NCBI GenBank assembly: GCA_964036665.1
Contig: OZ038529.1
Span: 22,020,060-22,084,059, forward strand
Source of the DNA: Gordius sp. MW1
Taxonomy: Eukaryota; Nematomorpha; Gordioida; Gordea; Gordiidae
DNA length: 64,000 nucleotides
Reading direction: 5' to 3'
Shown here: piece by piece, positions 50,115 to 62,705 of the stretch
Layout of the letters: each line of letters opens with the position of its first letter
How positions within the stretch are numbered: position 1 is the first letter of the stretch
Position numbers and translations under genes: made by a program
The notes under the pieces: generated by a model
Told to the model about the DNA's origin: nothing
Database searches by the model: none
The model's input: only the letters and a program-made list of their open reading frames with translations

Positions 50115-50560
50115 GTGACGGACCGTTGCTTACCTTCTCTTGACATGCGACATCAAAAAGCATGGCATCTAATGTCAATGGCTATTGACCATTCCGGTCA
50201 TGCATGGCTAGAAGTTTACCCTAGGAAGTTTCCTGGTATGCTCTTAAAGAACCCCATTCTGTCCTGCAACATAGCCCTGCACTTGGGCTGTAAATATACG
50301 TCATCATACCCCTGCCGGCTTTGTAATTTACTTGTAGAAGCTCGTCACCCTCCGCATTGTAAGTTTAACAAAATTAAGACCGCCAAAAAATAAAACTTTA
50401 TTGCAAGCTGCCCACAAACGGGTCCCTCCATCCTTGAGTCAGATCCCCTCTTGAAGGGTGGATGCGTCCTGATGGAACGTCACTTGTCACATTGGACAAA
50501 GGCCTTTTTTACAATTGGACTACACCTGTATTGATCTATTTGCACCCTTAACAATACTCA
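50115..50560 (+). pseudogene. Remnant of a reverse-transcriptase-type retroelement C-terminal region
   Basis: The plus frame 50115-50393 includes HAWLEVYPRKFPGMLL, NIALHLGCKY and CRLCNLLVEARHPPHC. The order WL..LP, ALRLG, C.CG....H.L.C resembles the C-terminal region found after the RT domain in several invertebrate retroelements. A continuation near 50420-50500 (PSILES, ERHLSHW) is out of frame. It is a decayed fragment, identified from pattern memory only. Confidence 0.4.
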
Positions 50561-51492
50561 TGATTCCCTAGGATCGGCAGAGCACCCTAAATCCTTAAAA
50601 TATTCAGCTTTAGCAGAAACAGAATCTTTTATTTTCATTCCTATCGCTTCGTCCTGCTCAGGGACGTTTGATAAAACTGCTTTAAATTTTTTTTAAAGAA
50701 TTTAAATCCCTCAATAATTTCGAGTAATATTTACTGAGACAATAGATCGCATTGCCATCGCTAAATCTAATTTTTATTCCTTGATGAATTCTATGCCCAT
50801 CAGAAGACGAAGAAACGGATGATGTTTTCTTTATAGCTATTTTCGTTCTTGTTGTATCCCTTTTTATAATAAAGCATTTTTTACCAAAAATGCCGATTGA
50901 GTCAATCATAAGTTAAAGTAAATGTATTTATAAAAATATAAGAACCATATTTTTCTTTCAAACAGCCCTTAGCTGCCTTTGAGATTAACATTACGTAAGG
51001 CGCAGCCAAAAGTTTTATTTAAATTTAAATTTTTATAATGATTCGACGTAATTTAAATATACCAAAGCAAAAGTTGTAAAGCCATTAATAAATTAGAATA
51101 AAAATTTATTAACTTGTTTTATTTATTTTTTTTTTAAATTAATATAGAAGTCTTAAAAATATTTTATGAAAAAGCGTAGCTTGCTATCTAATTTAATATT
51201 AAAGTCTTACATAATGAGTAGGTATTATTTTGACATGCTATATTGACAGGGTAAGGCAAGGTGTTTGTTATTTTTATTAATATGTTAAATGTTGTTAAGC
51301 TATTAGACGAAAAATTAAATGTGATTTGTAGCTTTTAACAAAATTCGAAATGAATTGTACCTAAGCTTTTGCTTCTAAACTTAGACAAATAATATATGTT
51401 AAATCTAATACAATTTGAAAAACTTTTACCTTTTTATCAAAATTTTCTCTAAAAATCTAATAAGTCATTAATAAGAAAATGTAAAACTTAAG
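50561..51492. other. AT-rich intergenic DNA
   Basis: An open stretch on the minus strand (50682-50909) has no recognised domain. Nothing else seen. Confidence 0.4.
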
Positions 51493-51600
51493 CATAGGTG
51501 TAACCAAAATGTAAATTAGGACAGGGGGTGGCGCTAAAAGAATTTTTATAAGGGGGGGGGGGGACATGGTCTTCTCCTGTTCCTCCGGGCTACACCCATA
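51493..51600. repeat. CATGGGCGTAGCC-family relic
   Basis: Shortened and diverged: cataggtgtaaccaaaatg ... ccgggctacacccat. Confidence 0.5.
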
Positions 51601-52064
51601 ACCATATCAAAAAAAAATTTCCTATATCAGGTTTTAATTCACCGCTGTAAGACTCTACAGGAAAATGTATGGTTTTAAATTTTTTAAAAAAATTATCATT
51701 AGAATTTTCCCAATTCGCAAATTTAGATTGCTAAAAACTATCGAGGGGTAAGTGGGGATTGGATATTTTTCTGGGATTTCAGGATAACAGCAATTTCCAC
51801 AAAAATCGGGAGTTTGGGGGAAATAATGGAAATATAGGAATTTAAACAGTATATTTATACAAAAATGTTTAAACATAACAATTTTCAAATCAAACGCTTA
51901 TATGTTTGCTTAATACTAATTAAATGAGCTTGTTCGCTTAATAATTTAGATATATAATATAAGATTTAAAAATTGTTAATAATAACAAATCTTTATTAGT
52001 GTTTCTATTTCAAGAATCGTGGTTTTCAATAAGGCTTTTATCATGATAGTTAAAAAGTAGGTCG

Positions 52065-53106
52065 GCTAGTCCGTACCCGTTTAAAAAGCTTTCAGGCCCG
52101 AGCCCGTCCGTAACTCTTTTGTGAACTTCAGGCCCTCCCGTACCCGTTTGGAAAACTTTCAGGCCCGTTTGGGGCCTTCCATAATTTTTTTTTCACTTCA
52201 AGCCCGGCCTCATACCAAGATCGGCTCGTCTAGGTTGGGCCCATTAATAAACCCAAATTTAGGCAAAATTTATTGCTAATTTATAGATATTTTAGGATAT
52301 CCCGAGCAATAGAATAATAGGTGGATTTTTAAAAGTTTGACTGTCCACTTGATATATAAAAAAATACTATTAGGATAATTTCTTTTTTAATAACTCCGAG
52401 TGTTATGATTTGTTCAACAATTCATTTTTAATAATATATTTTGATATTTTCACATAAAAAATGGGGTTGTAAAAATTTTTCCGAAGTGATCATTTTTAAA
52501 ATCGAATAAAGATTTTTTTGTAATTAGATATCCACATGTCCACACACAGTCCTTTCTAAGTGTAATTTTAATTTGTGGAATTTCGACAAAAGCAATAAAC
52601 CCTTTAATTTAATAAGTTAGACATTAATTTTGAATTGCATTAGGCATGTTAAACGAAACGGTTATTAATTAATTTTAAATACATAAGCTATTTTGATAAG
52701 TTATGTAAGAGTGTAGTCAGATAATAAAATAAAATAAAATAAAAAATATAAAATAAAACATGAGAAAATTGTATTAATATATCACGAATTGCAGAACGAA
52801 TGAACCTGATAGGTAAGAGTTCCTAAATAAATTCAATGATTAAATAAATATAAACTCCTTTTCCATTTTCATATACTGATCAATGCCATCTAATTATATT
52901 TCATCAATATAAATTTTTTGCTTTAAATATTAAGATCCATATTTAGGAAAGAAATTAAAAAAAATTTAAAAGCCCTTTTTAAAATCAGTAATTTTAATAT
53001 ATATTCCAGGCTCGTTTACAGAATTTTAGGCCCATTCGAGCCAGCCGCCGACGGGCCGGGCTTTTAGGCCAGGCTGTGGGGCGGGCTTGGCCTTGCAGAT
53101 CTCTAA
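52065..53106. mobile_element. Truncated GGGCC-rich hAT-like element
   Basis: Right end, read inward, TAGAGATCTGCAAGGCC matches the element at 9385. GGGCCTGAAAG-type motifs cluster at 52070-52210 and 52990-53100. The left terminus is missing, and no copy of the right flank AATAAGTG is seen on the left. Confidence 0.65.
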
Positions 53107-53230
53107 ATAAGTGCATTATTTTAACATAAAATGTGACACATCGTACGATTCTGCATTTAATGTATCATAACACTTATTGTTTCCTTCTTTTAGAAGAATA
53201 AATATTTGACCGAAATTAAATATCAATGTG

Positions 53231-53370
53231 CATGGGCGTAGCCAGCAATGGAATTAAATTGGGGGGGGGGGAATAGTGATTTAGGGAGGGGCAAAATGAT
53301 GATTTTTTTTATTAGCCGTAATTTTATTAAATTTTAACAAATTTTTGGATTTCTTCTTGGTACACGCATG
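53231..53370. repeat. CATGGGCGTAGCC-family copy (subfamily A, short right end)
   Basis: Starts CATGGGCGTAGCCAGCAATG. The right end is reduced to tggtacacgcatg. Confidence 0.75.
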
Positions 53371-54006
53371 TCAATACAATATGTATATTAAAGTTTGAGT
53401 GTTTAATAACTTTTAATACATACTTATTAACTAAAAAGGCGGGAAAATGTTATACTACCAATAGATATAAGCTATTATGCAACTTTATCAGGTTTAGAGT
53501 AAAATAAAATGTTAAAATTTATTAAAAATTCCAAAACGGATTGATATTTCCAAGGTGGAGGTGGTATAAAAATTAGCTTGGTGGCGGCCATATTGTATAT
53601 TTTTACATTTTTAATTAATTCGAGGCCATTGCCAAAGATATTGAGCAAGAATATTATTATATTTGATGTTTTGAAAAATAAGCAAATATCACTAAATGAG
53701 AGGTTGGTGTGATAAAACAAATCGATTTTCAATTATATTTTAATAGCAAAAAAAATTGAGCTCAAATATTTTTCTAATGTTAAGAATTCAGATATATATG
53801 TAAATGTATACTCTGATATTGGAACTTTATATTTACACGGAAGTTTGCTTGACCACATCTATCCTGCTACAAACTAATTTCTCTGGGCATAAGTCATTCC
53901 TTAAAAAATTTAAAATTTTCTTTTAAATTTTGCAATCACCCGTTTAGCTCATAAACATTATTATTATTATTATTGTAAAGAAGCGGGGAAAAGGATAAAA
54001 AAAGAT

Positions 54007-54175
54007 TTATAGGCGTAGCCAGCATTGAAATTAGAGGGGGGCAATGATGATTTAGGGAGGGGCAAAATGATCATTTTTTGAAATTGTAGTCATAATTTTA
54101 CTAAATTTAAACAAAATTTAATTTAGAGGGAGGCAGCCGCCTCTCCTGCCCCCTCTTCCCTTGGCTCAGCCCATG
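54007..54175. repeat. CATGGGCGTAGCC-family copy (subfamily A)
   Basis: Left end ttataggcgtagccagcatt; right end ttggctcagcccatg. Confidence 0.8.
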
Positions 54176-54251
54176 AAAAGATTTCAATTTTACTTTCGAT
54201 ATAAGATAATAACAATTAATATATTTTAAGTCACTCTTAAATATTTACAGG

Positions 54252-54427
54252 CATCGGCGTAGCCAATGGGGACAGGGAGGGGGGGGGGGGGGCCTGCCCC
54301 CTCTAAATCTAAAACTTTGTTTAAATTTAGTAAAATTATGACTAAAATTTTAAAATGTCCATCTTGCCCCTCCCTAAATCATTATTACCCCCATGCCCAT
54401 CTAAATCTAATGCTGGCTACGCCCATG
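54252..54427. repeat. CATGGGCGTAGCC-family copy (subfamily A, opposite orientation)
   Basis: Left end catcggcgtagccaatggg; right end atgctggctacgcccatg. It lies 76 bp from an oppositely oriented copy. Confidence 0.85.
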
Positions 54428-55195
54428 TTATAGGTGTATTTAAAATAAGATTTTGCACCACAAATAAAAACATCCTGATATTTTGATCCGATTTAATGAG
54501 TTAAAGCGTGTATTAACAGATTCTTTATATTATTCATTTTTTATAGGTTTTTTATAATAATCTTCCAATTTTAAAGTTACTTAATATTGAGATATCTTAT
54601 TCATTTTATTTCATTCCTTTTCATTCAAAAAGCAAAAACAGGAAATTCTAACCAATTGATTTATACACGTCAATCTTATTTTCAATCAATAATTAGCAAT
54701 GGATCATTAATCCAAAATCGATCAATCTGGATAAAATTGGGTTCTAATAGGAAATTAAGCGACATCCAACGTAATGTATTTTCGTATTATATTTGAAAAT
54801 GATATCAAAGGCAAATGTATTTGATTTGTTTTGTATAATAACTCTTCTAGTTTCAAAGCAATACATCCTGCACGTGTTGGATATAAATCAATATAAAATT
54901 GAAAAGACTTTTTATAAAGTAACTGCCGCTACAGCAATAATATTTTATATTTTTTTACTTCTGACAAATTACACACTGTCCTGTCTTTAACAATATTATG
55001 GCGCCTTTACGTCTGGAAAAATATTCTCAGCTGCAAAATGTTTAATTTACAAATCTTCATTTTGAAAGTATTTTATAGTTTATAGGGCAAGTATTTAAGT
55101 CTCAAAAAAATTTAAAAATGAATATTATACTCTAAATAAATAAATTGGCTAACTTCTAGACACCGAGAAGGTAAGGATTATTTAAGCGTTTTAAG
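54428..55195. other. Intergenic DNA with two short open stretches
   Basis: The plus-strand stretch 54799-54990 (MISKANVFDLFCIITLL...) has two hydrophobic segments and an ATG, but no partner exons or homologue that I recognise. The stretch before it (54587-54796) lacks an ATG. Not called as genes. Confidence 0.25.
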
Positions 55196-55341
55196 CATGG
55201 GCGTAGCCAAGGATGGGCAGAAATCCAAAAATTGTTGAGATTTATTAAAATTATGGCTAAAACTTCAAAAAATGTTCAATTTGCCCCTCCCTAAATCATT
55301 ATTGCCCCCCCCCTCTAATTCCAATGCTTGCTACGTCCATG
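55196..55341. repeat. CATGGGCGTAGCC-family copy (subfamily A, opposite orientation)
   Basis: Starts CATGGGCGTAGCCAAGG and ends atgcttgctacgtccatg. Confidence 0.85.
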
Positions 55342-55609
55342 AATGTAATTATACCTACACCATAATTTTGTCAAGCTGTATTACCTAATTTAACCTAGAT
55401 AAAACACATTTTTCTTTACTGGGCATCGGGGAACAGTTCAATAGTAAAAATCAAGAAAGATTGAGGAGGTCGAAAACTTATTGTTCGTTAATAAGGTGAT
55501 GAAACAGATCAGTCAGGCAGAAATTATGTTCAGCAATTTATAATATTATAGTGTATGTATGTATAAGTCTGTCAGCTGTTAACAGGTAATACATATTTAA
55601 TTAATGTTT

Positions 55610-55770
55610 TAAAAACGGCTGGGCTTTGTTGGGTCCACCTTTGTTTTTAGTTTTGGCCAGTTTTGTCGACCCGTAGGCTTAGTCGAAATTTGAAAAACAG
55701 ACCAGAAGCGACCATGTAAAACCAGGTCGATCAAACATAAACCAACCGTTTTAACGACACTATATCTAAT
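55610..55770. repeat. Diverged copy of the TAGTGTTGT hAT-like family
   Basis: Left ttttaaaaacggctggg and right accaaccgttttaacgacac resemble the ccagccgtttttacaacacta terminus of the 23243 element. Ends are imprecise. Confidence 0.4.
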
Positions 55771-56750
55771 ACAATTTAATTTTACAACAAAAATTTATGG
55801 TCCTACGTAAATATAAGTATAACTACACTCTTGATAATAGTACGTCGAAATTCATAAAAGACGAGAAGATAATTTAATAAAGGTATTAACCCACTCGAAT
55901 TATAATTATTTAAATCTTTATTTTTACCGCCAAACTTTATTTTTTCTAAAAAAATAGGTCATTTGTCTATGATCTTTATTAAGGGAACTAGATTTACTAA
56001 GTAACAAATGACACAATATTAGAGTATCTGTTTCCTTGAATTACATTGCTAATTTTAATCGAGGTAACTATGCTATTGTGTTGTTGAAAGTTGGAATCTA
56101 AAAATACAGCTGCATTTTTATTTAAAACTAGATTTTTGACTTATAATCCGATGTAAACTACTGAAATTTTAATCAGGCTTACAAGGCATTACCTAATTGT
56201 CGATACAAGTTTATAATGATTTTTCTTACTCTTTCTTACCCTAACTTTATTTATTAGAAACCCTAATAATACTTATAAGCAATTGCTCCAAATTGTAATA
56301 GAAGGTGCCAGAGGGTGGCGTTTATTTAAAAAATAATAGGACTTACAAATTCAAAACTTTTATATTTTTACAAATCATCAGCTGTAAAATAATCAATAGG
56401 ATGTAAGGCCATAAAAACTAAATCAATTACATCAATTATTACAAATCAATGTTAATTACAAAAATTTTGTGACCAAATTAGATAGGTTAAAGTTAAAATT
56501 TTTTCATAAAAAATTATAATATTATATTCTCCCGAATTATCCAAAAATGTCCAGCTGTTCTTGCAAAACATTAATCGCAGTTTTAACATATTTCTAACTA
56601 ATTAGAACTTTACCTTGTCCATATGCGTGAACTTATTAATTTAAAAGGATCGCCATGCCATTATATATTTCCTCTTTTTTCAAGTTTATGTACTACATCA
56701 TACTTTAAATTTGCTCTTTAATGGGGTAGTAACAAATTATTACTCTAGCT
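55771..56750. other. AT-rich intergenic DNA
   Basis: Nothing recognised. Confidence 0.4.
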
Positions 56751-56852
56751 AGGCGACTTAGCTTCTTCTCTTATCTCAAGAGTTGTGGCAGCATTAATGG
56801 CTCCGTGCTGTCTACCATCAATTTTTGCATCCACGACCATATGTGCTTTAGC
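56751..56852 (-). other. Unassigned terminal-exon-like coding fragment
   Basis: The minus strand reads AKAHMVVDAKIDGRQHGAI then NAATTLEIREEAKSPS and a stop, after a possible acceptor ctgctgag. Balanced, charged, non-repetitive sequence of this kind looks like real protein and unlike the surroundings. I do not recognise the family and found no upstream partner exon. It may be the last exon of a gene to the right, or a processed fragment. Confidence 0.35.
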
Positions 56853-56989
56853 CCTCAGCAGATTTCGTTTTTATCGAAATTCTATCTCAATACTATACTA
56901 TTATAATATAACAATAAAATGCAGATTTTTTGAGATTAAGAATGGCTTTTTTTTGCTGTTAAATTGAAGTATAAAACCTTTGGTATACC

Positions 56990-58476
56990 GGAATAGCACG
57001 TTTATAAATATGTTTTATATTTTTGCACGGTTTACCAACCTCGGGCACATCCATTAAAATTAATGGGTAAGCCCTTTTATTTATCTTCTCTACAAAAATT
57101 ATCCCGTTTTTTTCAAAAATTCAATTTGGATGTTGAAATACAGCCAGACCCTGGGAATTTTTACGAGCTAAAGGCACGAACATTTTAAGGAACTTTTGTT
57201 CTGGCATGCATTAGTAGAAGAGAGACGCCAAGCAGTCTGCTATAACGTGTATGTTATGCCCCATCAAATATGCGCTTTTCTACTCAAGCAGAATTTCTTA
57301 GGATGATTATCTAGGAAGGGAAATAGAGATAAGTTATTATTATAAAGCTCGTAATTTCTTGGGGTAGAAAAAGAGAGAGTGATGCAGTTTAGAAAAATTT
57401 GTTTTAATTTGCTTTTGATGGTTGATGCATGAGTGTAGGTCTGCTAAATAGATTAGAGGATTAATAGATGGTTTCGAACATACATATACATAGCTCGTAG
57501 TTTATGGCATTATTACTCTAAGTAGTTTTATGAAAGCTTAGCAGCAAATTGAGAAAAACTTTATAATAATTTATTTGGCTAAAACACTAAAATAAGCAGT
57601 TAACTTAATAAAAAAAACCTAAAAAACACATGTTTTTAAGGCAAAAATTATTCTTTTCACAACCAAGTTCATAAATTTGCTCTAAATATAAATATCGACA
57701 ATATTTAGTGTTAATGAATAAAATGAAAAAATCAAAACTTGGACACAATTCGTCACACAAAAAACCCTAAAGGGTTTTAAAAATTCCCATTAAGTTAAAA
57801 CTATGAACCTTTAATGCAAGTAAATAAATCGGTTTTCCGGTCAGCTAGTTTGCACTACGCACCAGACAATAAGTATACCTACTGATTGATTTAATGAACA
57901 TTTAATTGATTAATGAGGATTCATTGCACTGTGATTGGGAAAAATCTTAGTTATAATCTTGTGAAAAATCATTTTTTGCTGGTGTGATGGTGGGAAGGAA
58001 ATTATATTAGACTGCTGTATTTAATGTATCCGGGGTTAGAAGCAGCACGCGCTACCAGACATTGTGGCACCGAAGATTTCTTTATATACACTAAGATTGA
58101 TGATTTCTATCGCAGAAAGTATATATAACCCCAAAATAGTAATCAATAACATGCACAACAGCTATTCACATTTTTCACAATTAATTAAAAAACTTCACGA
58201 TTTTGAAAATTAAAGAGCAAGGAACTTAAAGAAATTAATTTACAGAGGCTTACAGGGCACATAGGTTATGCAAAAAATTTATTTGTTTCAAACAAAAGAT
58301 AAGATATACTTTTTAAAAGGTTTTTAGATTAATCATTATGCTTATAATGACGCCGATTACTAAAATTTAAAACAACAGTTTACATTTTTATTAATAATTG
58401 GGTTTGGAACCGTCCCTAGAGCACTACTACATGACTTAATGCCCTCTCCTTCCTTAATCAGAATTATGCCGATGTT
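56990..58476. other. Intergenic DNA, possible LINE debris
   Basis: A plus-strand stretch near 57117-57185 reads NLDVEIQPDPGNFYELK, which resembles the DVExNPGP-type motif near the start of some retroelement proteins. Beyond that nothing is recognised. Confidence 0.25.
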
Positions 58477-58627
58477 CATTGGCGTAGCCAGCATTGGAAT
58501 TAGAGGGGGGGGAAATAATGATTTAGGGAGGGGCAAAATGATCATTTTTTGAAATTTTATCCATATTTTAATAAATTTTAACAATTTTTTGGATTTAGAT
58601 GGGGGCAGCCGCCCCTCTACGCCTATG
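58477..58627. repeat. CATGGGCGTAGCC-family copy (subfamily A)
   Basis: Left cattggcgtagccagcattg; right gcccctctacgcctatg. Confidence 0.8.
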
Positions 58628-59692
58628 TATGCTTATAATATTTAGGACAGATATATTATTCCAATGATTAACATTACTTGTTAGTTGTTTAAACTGTAAA
58701 ATCTGTCATATTTAGTTGATTCTCACCTATAATATTCCAACTCTCTTCTTGGCCTTACATAAAAAGTATTTAATAACTATAATTCTTAAATTTTAAAAAA
58801 GATCAACAAGCGATTAACAATTTAAAGAAAACAAACCTTTATTTAATAACCCTTTAATATGCTCAACGTTTATCAGCCATTAAATGAATAAAAAGAAGCT
58901 AAAATTTTCATTACTTTTGAATACCTTTATATTAATCTTTTGCTTAGAGAATTTATCAACGTTTTTTTATATGTTTCTGACTGATTATGGTATAGAGGAT
59001 CTTGACAGCTAATTAAATAATATTTAAATATGTTAAGATTATAATATATCGAATATACTGTTTGATATACCAAGGTTAAATATATTTAATATTTGGCTTG
59101 ATTTATACTTTTTTACATATATAAATTAAACCAACGATGAGGGCCAAATGTGAAGATTTATTACAAAAGATCTTTTTTCTGGTATAATTTAGTAATTAGA
59201 AATCAATAATTTCTAAATTATATTGTATTTATAAATAACCATAGCTGAAGATAATATATAAGTTAACTTAGGAGAATTTTATTCAATAAATTTGAAATAG
59301 TTTATTTTTTAATAGATGAATGGGTAGAGGGCTAACGACCTATATAAGCGGAAGAAGTCTCCATAAAAAAATTCAAAAATTTTAATGGAATTGGGTTTTA
59401 AACAAAAGTATAGGCTTTGTTAGAAAAAAACTTCCAAACCTAACTAGTAACTATACAATATATAATTTGTGTTTACCCAATGTAAACTGAGGGTAGGAAA
59501 TTAGGAAAATTTCATTTAAAATTGCTTCCGCCCCAACATTTATAACCATATATAAAACTTTGGGGCAATGTTTAATAAAAACTTCTAATCTAACATCTGG
59601 GTTTTAATCTAATCTTAAATTTATGAATGCCACTAAACTAATTAAAATCGCACAATAATTTCTTCTAAGTGGCAACTAAGCTTAGTCATAAA
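58628..59692. other. AT-rich intergenic DNA
   Basis: Nothing recognised. Confidence 0.4.
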
Positions 59693-59835
59693 CATGGGAG
59701 CAGCCAGGGAGTGGCTTTCTAAATCCAAAATTTATTTAAAATTGAATCTAATTATAACTAAAATAACTAAAAACTATCATTTTGCCGCTCCCTAAAACAT
59801 AAATTTTCCCTTCCAAATCCAATCATGGCTACGTA
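59693..59835. repeat. CATGGGCGTAGCC-family copy, diverged
   Basis: Left catgggagcagccaggg; right aatcatggctacgtag. Confidence 0.65.
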
Positions 59836-60289
59836 GAACCAATATTTTCTCTCCTGGTGAATTATTAATTTTTTAGCGGCTCAATAGTCTAGTCACAACC
59901 TGCCCCGGAATCTTTTAATTCCTATGCAATTTATGGCTATCGTTTAGACACATTTAAATTTAAATTTTTAAACCTTTTAAATAAAAAATGTTATTTTTAA
60001 GTAATTAAGAAAAAAAGTAGTAATTATACTCTATAAATATAATAAATTAATATTAAAATAGTTTAGAACAAAAAGATAGTAAGTATTTTACATTTGAAAA
60101 ATCTCATTTATCTTGCTGCAATTAGTCAACTTTGATTCAGTTTAAAAAAAAATTTCTATATTTTACGGTTAAAAATAAGACAGGTATTAAATTAACTTAC
60201 CTATACTATTGTCTTAATAAAAATCTAATAGGTAACAATTAAAAAATAATGATTAAATATTATAATTTTAAGCAAAAAGTACATAGGGA

Positions 60290-60446
60290 GGAGAGGCTGG
60301 AATTTAAAAATTTAGATTATGCGGGTCGGGATAACCCATCAAGCCCAAATCGAAACCAAAACCGAGTTATATTAATTAAGTTTTTTCGAGCCCGGCTGGA
60401 CTTTGGACGGCCCATGCATGGATTTTTAGGCAATATCCACATTTAA
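60290..60446. repeat. Fragment resembling the GGGCC-rich hAT family
   Basis: gcgggtcgggataaccc and gagcccggctggactttggacgg, without defined ends. The open stretch at 60249-60446 runs through it and is not a gene. Confidence 0.3.
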
Positions 60447-60490
60447 TTATTTAATTATTTTTTAAAGCATCCATCACACATATTGATTAG

Positions 60491-60575
60491 CGTGGGCGTA
60501 GCCAAAATTTGAATTAGAGAGAAGGAAAAGTATGATAATATATTAAGACAAGGCAAAATTAGTATTATTTTAAAA
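60491..60575. repeat. CATGGGCGTAGCC-family left-end fragment
   Basis: Begins cgtgggcgtagccaaaatttg and breaks off after about 85 bp, 25 bp before a full copy. Confidence 0.6.
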
Positions 60576-60599
60576 ATGTGACCAAATTATAGTTAAGCT

Positions 60600-60764
60600 C
60601 ATGGGCGTAGCCAACATTGGAATTTGAGGGGACAATAATTAATTAGGACGGGGCAAAATAATAATTTTTTTGAAATTTTAGCCATAATTTTAATGAATTT
60701 CAACAAATTTTCTGGATTTAAAGCGGAACAGCCGCCCGTCCCTGCCCCCTTGGCTCCGCCCATG
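60600..60764. repeat. CATGGGCGTAGCC-family copy (subfamily A), intact ends
   Basis: Begins CATGGGCGTAGCCAACATTG and ends ttggctccgcccatg. Confidence 0.88.
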
Positions 60765-62705
60765 GTTAAACTTGTTTTGAATAATTGGCCCGTGTTAGGT
60801 ACGATAATAATATTAGTCTGAAATTTATAGTTCATCAAACCAATTTTAAAAGTTTCAGAAATGAATCGTTATAATATCTTATAAATGACAGAGAAGACTT
60901 TATTAATATTATGAAACAAAAAATTGCAAACAAGTAGCCACTTTTTTATTCCTGAAATCATTTGTTTTGGTGAGGGGGAAAGCCAAATGGGGTAGTTCCC
61001 ATATGAATAATAATGTTGTGAAAATTATTCTACTTTATTTTTTTTATCTATCAGGAAATAAAACTAGTTACCGTTATACAATTAGGCAAAAGTAAGTTCG
61101 CGCTCATAAAAACCTTCTCAGGTTAACAATTTCCAAGTTTTCCCGAGATAAAGTCATCTATAAATGCTTATTAATATCTATCCCATTTCTAAATTGATTA
61201 TAAATTTAAAGAACCTAATGACTCTAAAACTTTGGTAATAAAAAATAACACCATTATACTAATTATAACTTAGTCTCATATTTATCCACTTTTTAAGCTT
61301 TTTGAGATTTGATACAAATAAATAATGTTTTTTTCATATATCTTTTACATTTCCTCCTTCTTAATAAAGGTCAAACAAAATCATAAAATGATTAATATAT
61401 TGCGATGCAAAATATACATTGAATCGTAATGAAAGTCAAATAATATTGACAAAAGTAAAAACTATCGTGTTTGTGAAAGATCAAAAATTCTCTTGAAATA
61501 AATCACGGCCCTCAATATCTTTCTTTGCCCTTTCACTGGCAAAGTTTGCAGTTTATTTTTAAGAATAGCTTGCATACTTTTAGAAGAAATATGGTCGTAT
61601 AGCATGAAAATCTAGCATTAAATGCCCTCCCCACCCCCTCTTCCATCCCATTTGTTATCTCAGACAGTCTGGAGTCGAGGAATGGCTGTGATAAAGCCTT
61701 GGGTTCCACTAAGTCTAGAAGCATGCGAGCATTACATGCCATACGTTAGTATTTTATTATACTCGGAAGATTCTATCTTAAATAGGAAGATGGTTGAGCG
61801 CTCTATAATACTTTATAATGCAGACACATTTCACACAGTAAATGGATCACGTTAGATTTTCTATGGCACCAGAAACATATGTTAGGATTTTTTTTCCCAA
61901 ACTTTAAAAACCAACTTTTATTACCCGTGCCCTAAAATTGAAATTAGTTAAAAATTGTCAATTTCTTATTAATTAACGTTAAAAAATACAATTCCTATTT
62001 TTCCCTTAAAAATTAAAAAACTGTTACTAATAGATTTAAAGTTGTAAATTAAAATAATAGAAAATTTTGTTGAATTATAAAAAATGCAATAAAAATAAGT
62101 GGTAAGAATTAATAGGCTTGAAAGACCATAGGATTTTTGATTGCCAGCTGTCAATCGGTTTGACGAGTATAGCATCAAAAGTTGTAAATAAAATTAGGCA
62201 TATGCTTGGCTATTCCAAATTTGCATCGCCCCATCCTCAAATCAAAATTGGAACATCGCATAATTTAAAATTAATTCCGTCTATTACCTTTTTTTAAAAT
62301 ATCTCAAATCTGTTATATTCTTAATTCCGCTTATAGTTATCGGTAAGCTACTCTTTCATATTTAATTTTCATAAATAATTCAATTATTTTTCTTATTGAA
62401 TTGTAAAACTCCAAAACCAAATTCCATGGAATATAATATTCTGCTGCATAAAATAAATTATAATTTTTTCTGCATTTTTATGACACTCCGTAGATGCTGG
62501 ATTACAATAAGCTGTTTTTAATACCATAAAATTGTTGTTAAAGTAAAATGTATATAATACATGTTCTAAGAAATGCATGCTTCTACATTTAAATCTTCAA
62601 TAAATACCGTAGCATCACAACTCACATGTTATTAATTTAAGTAGAAACAAAATTTCACAAATTTTAGCTTATCATCGTATTATTTCATTGCAAAGCATTT
62701 CTAGA
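60765..62705. other. Intergenic DNA upstream of the last gene
   Basis: Overlapping opposite-strand open stretches at 61533-61855 look slightly protein-like but match nothing I know and have no consistent exon structure. No promoter motif can be supported for the gene at 62706. Confidence 0.35.

Noticed and set aside
61533-61855. Overlapping coding-looking stretches on both strands
   Set aside because: Neither has a known domain, splice context or partner exons.
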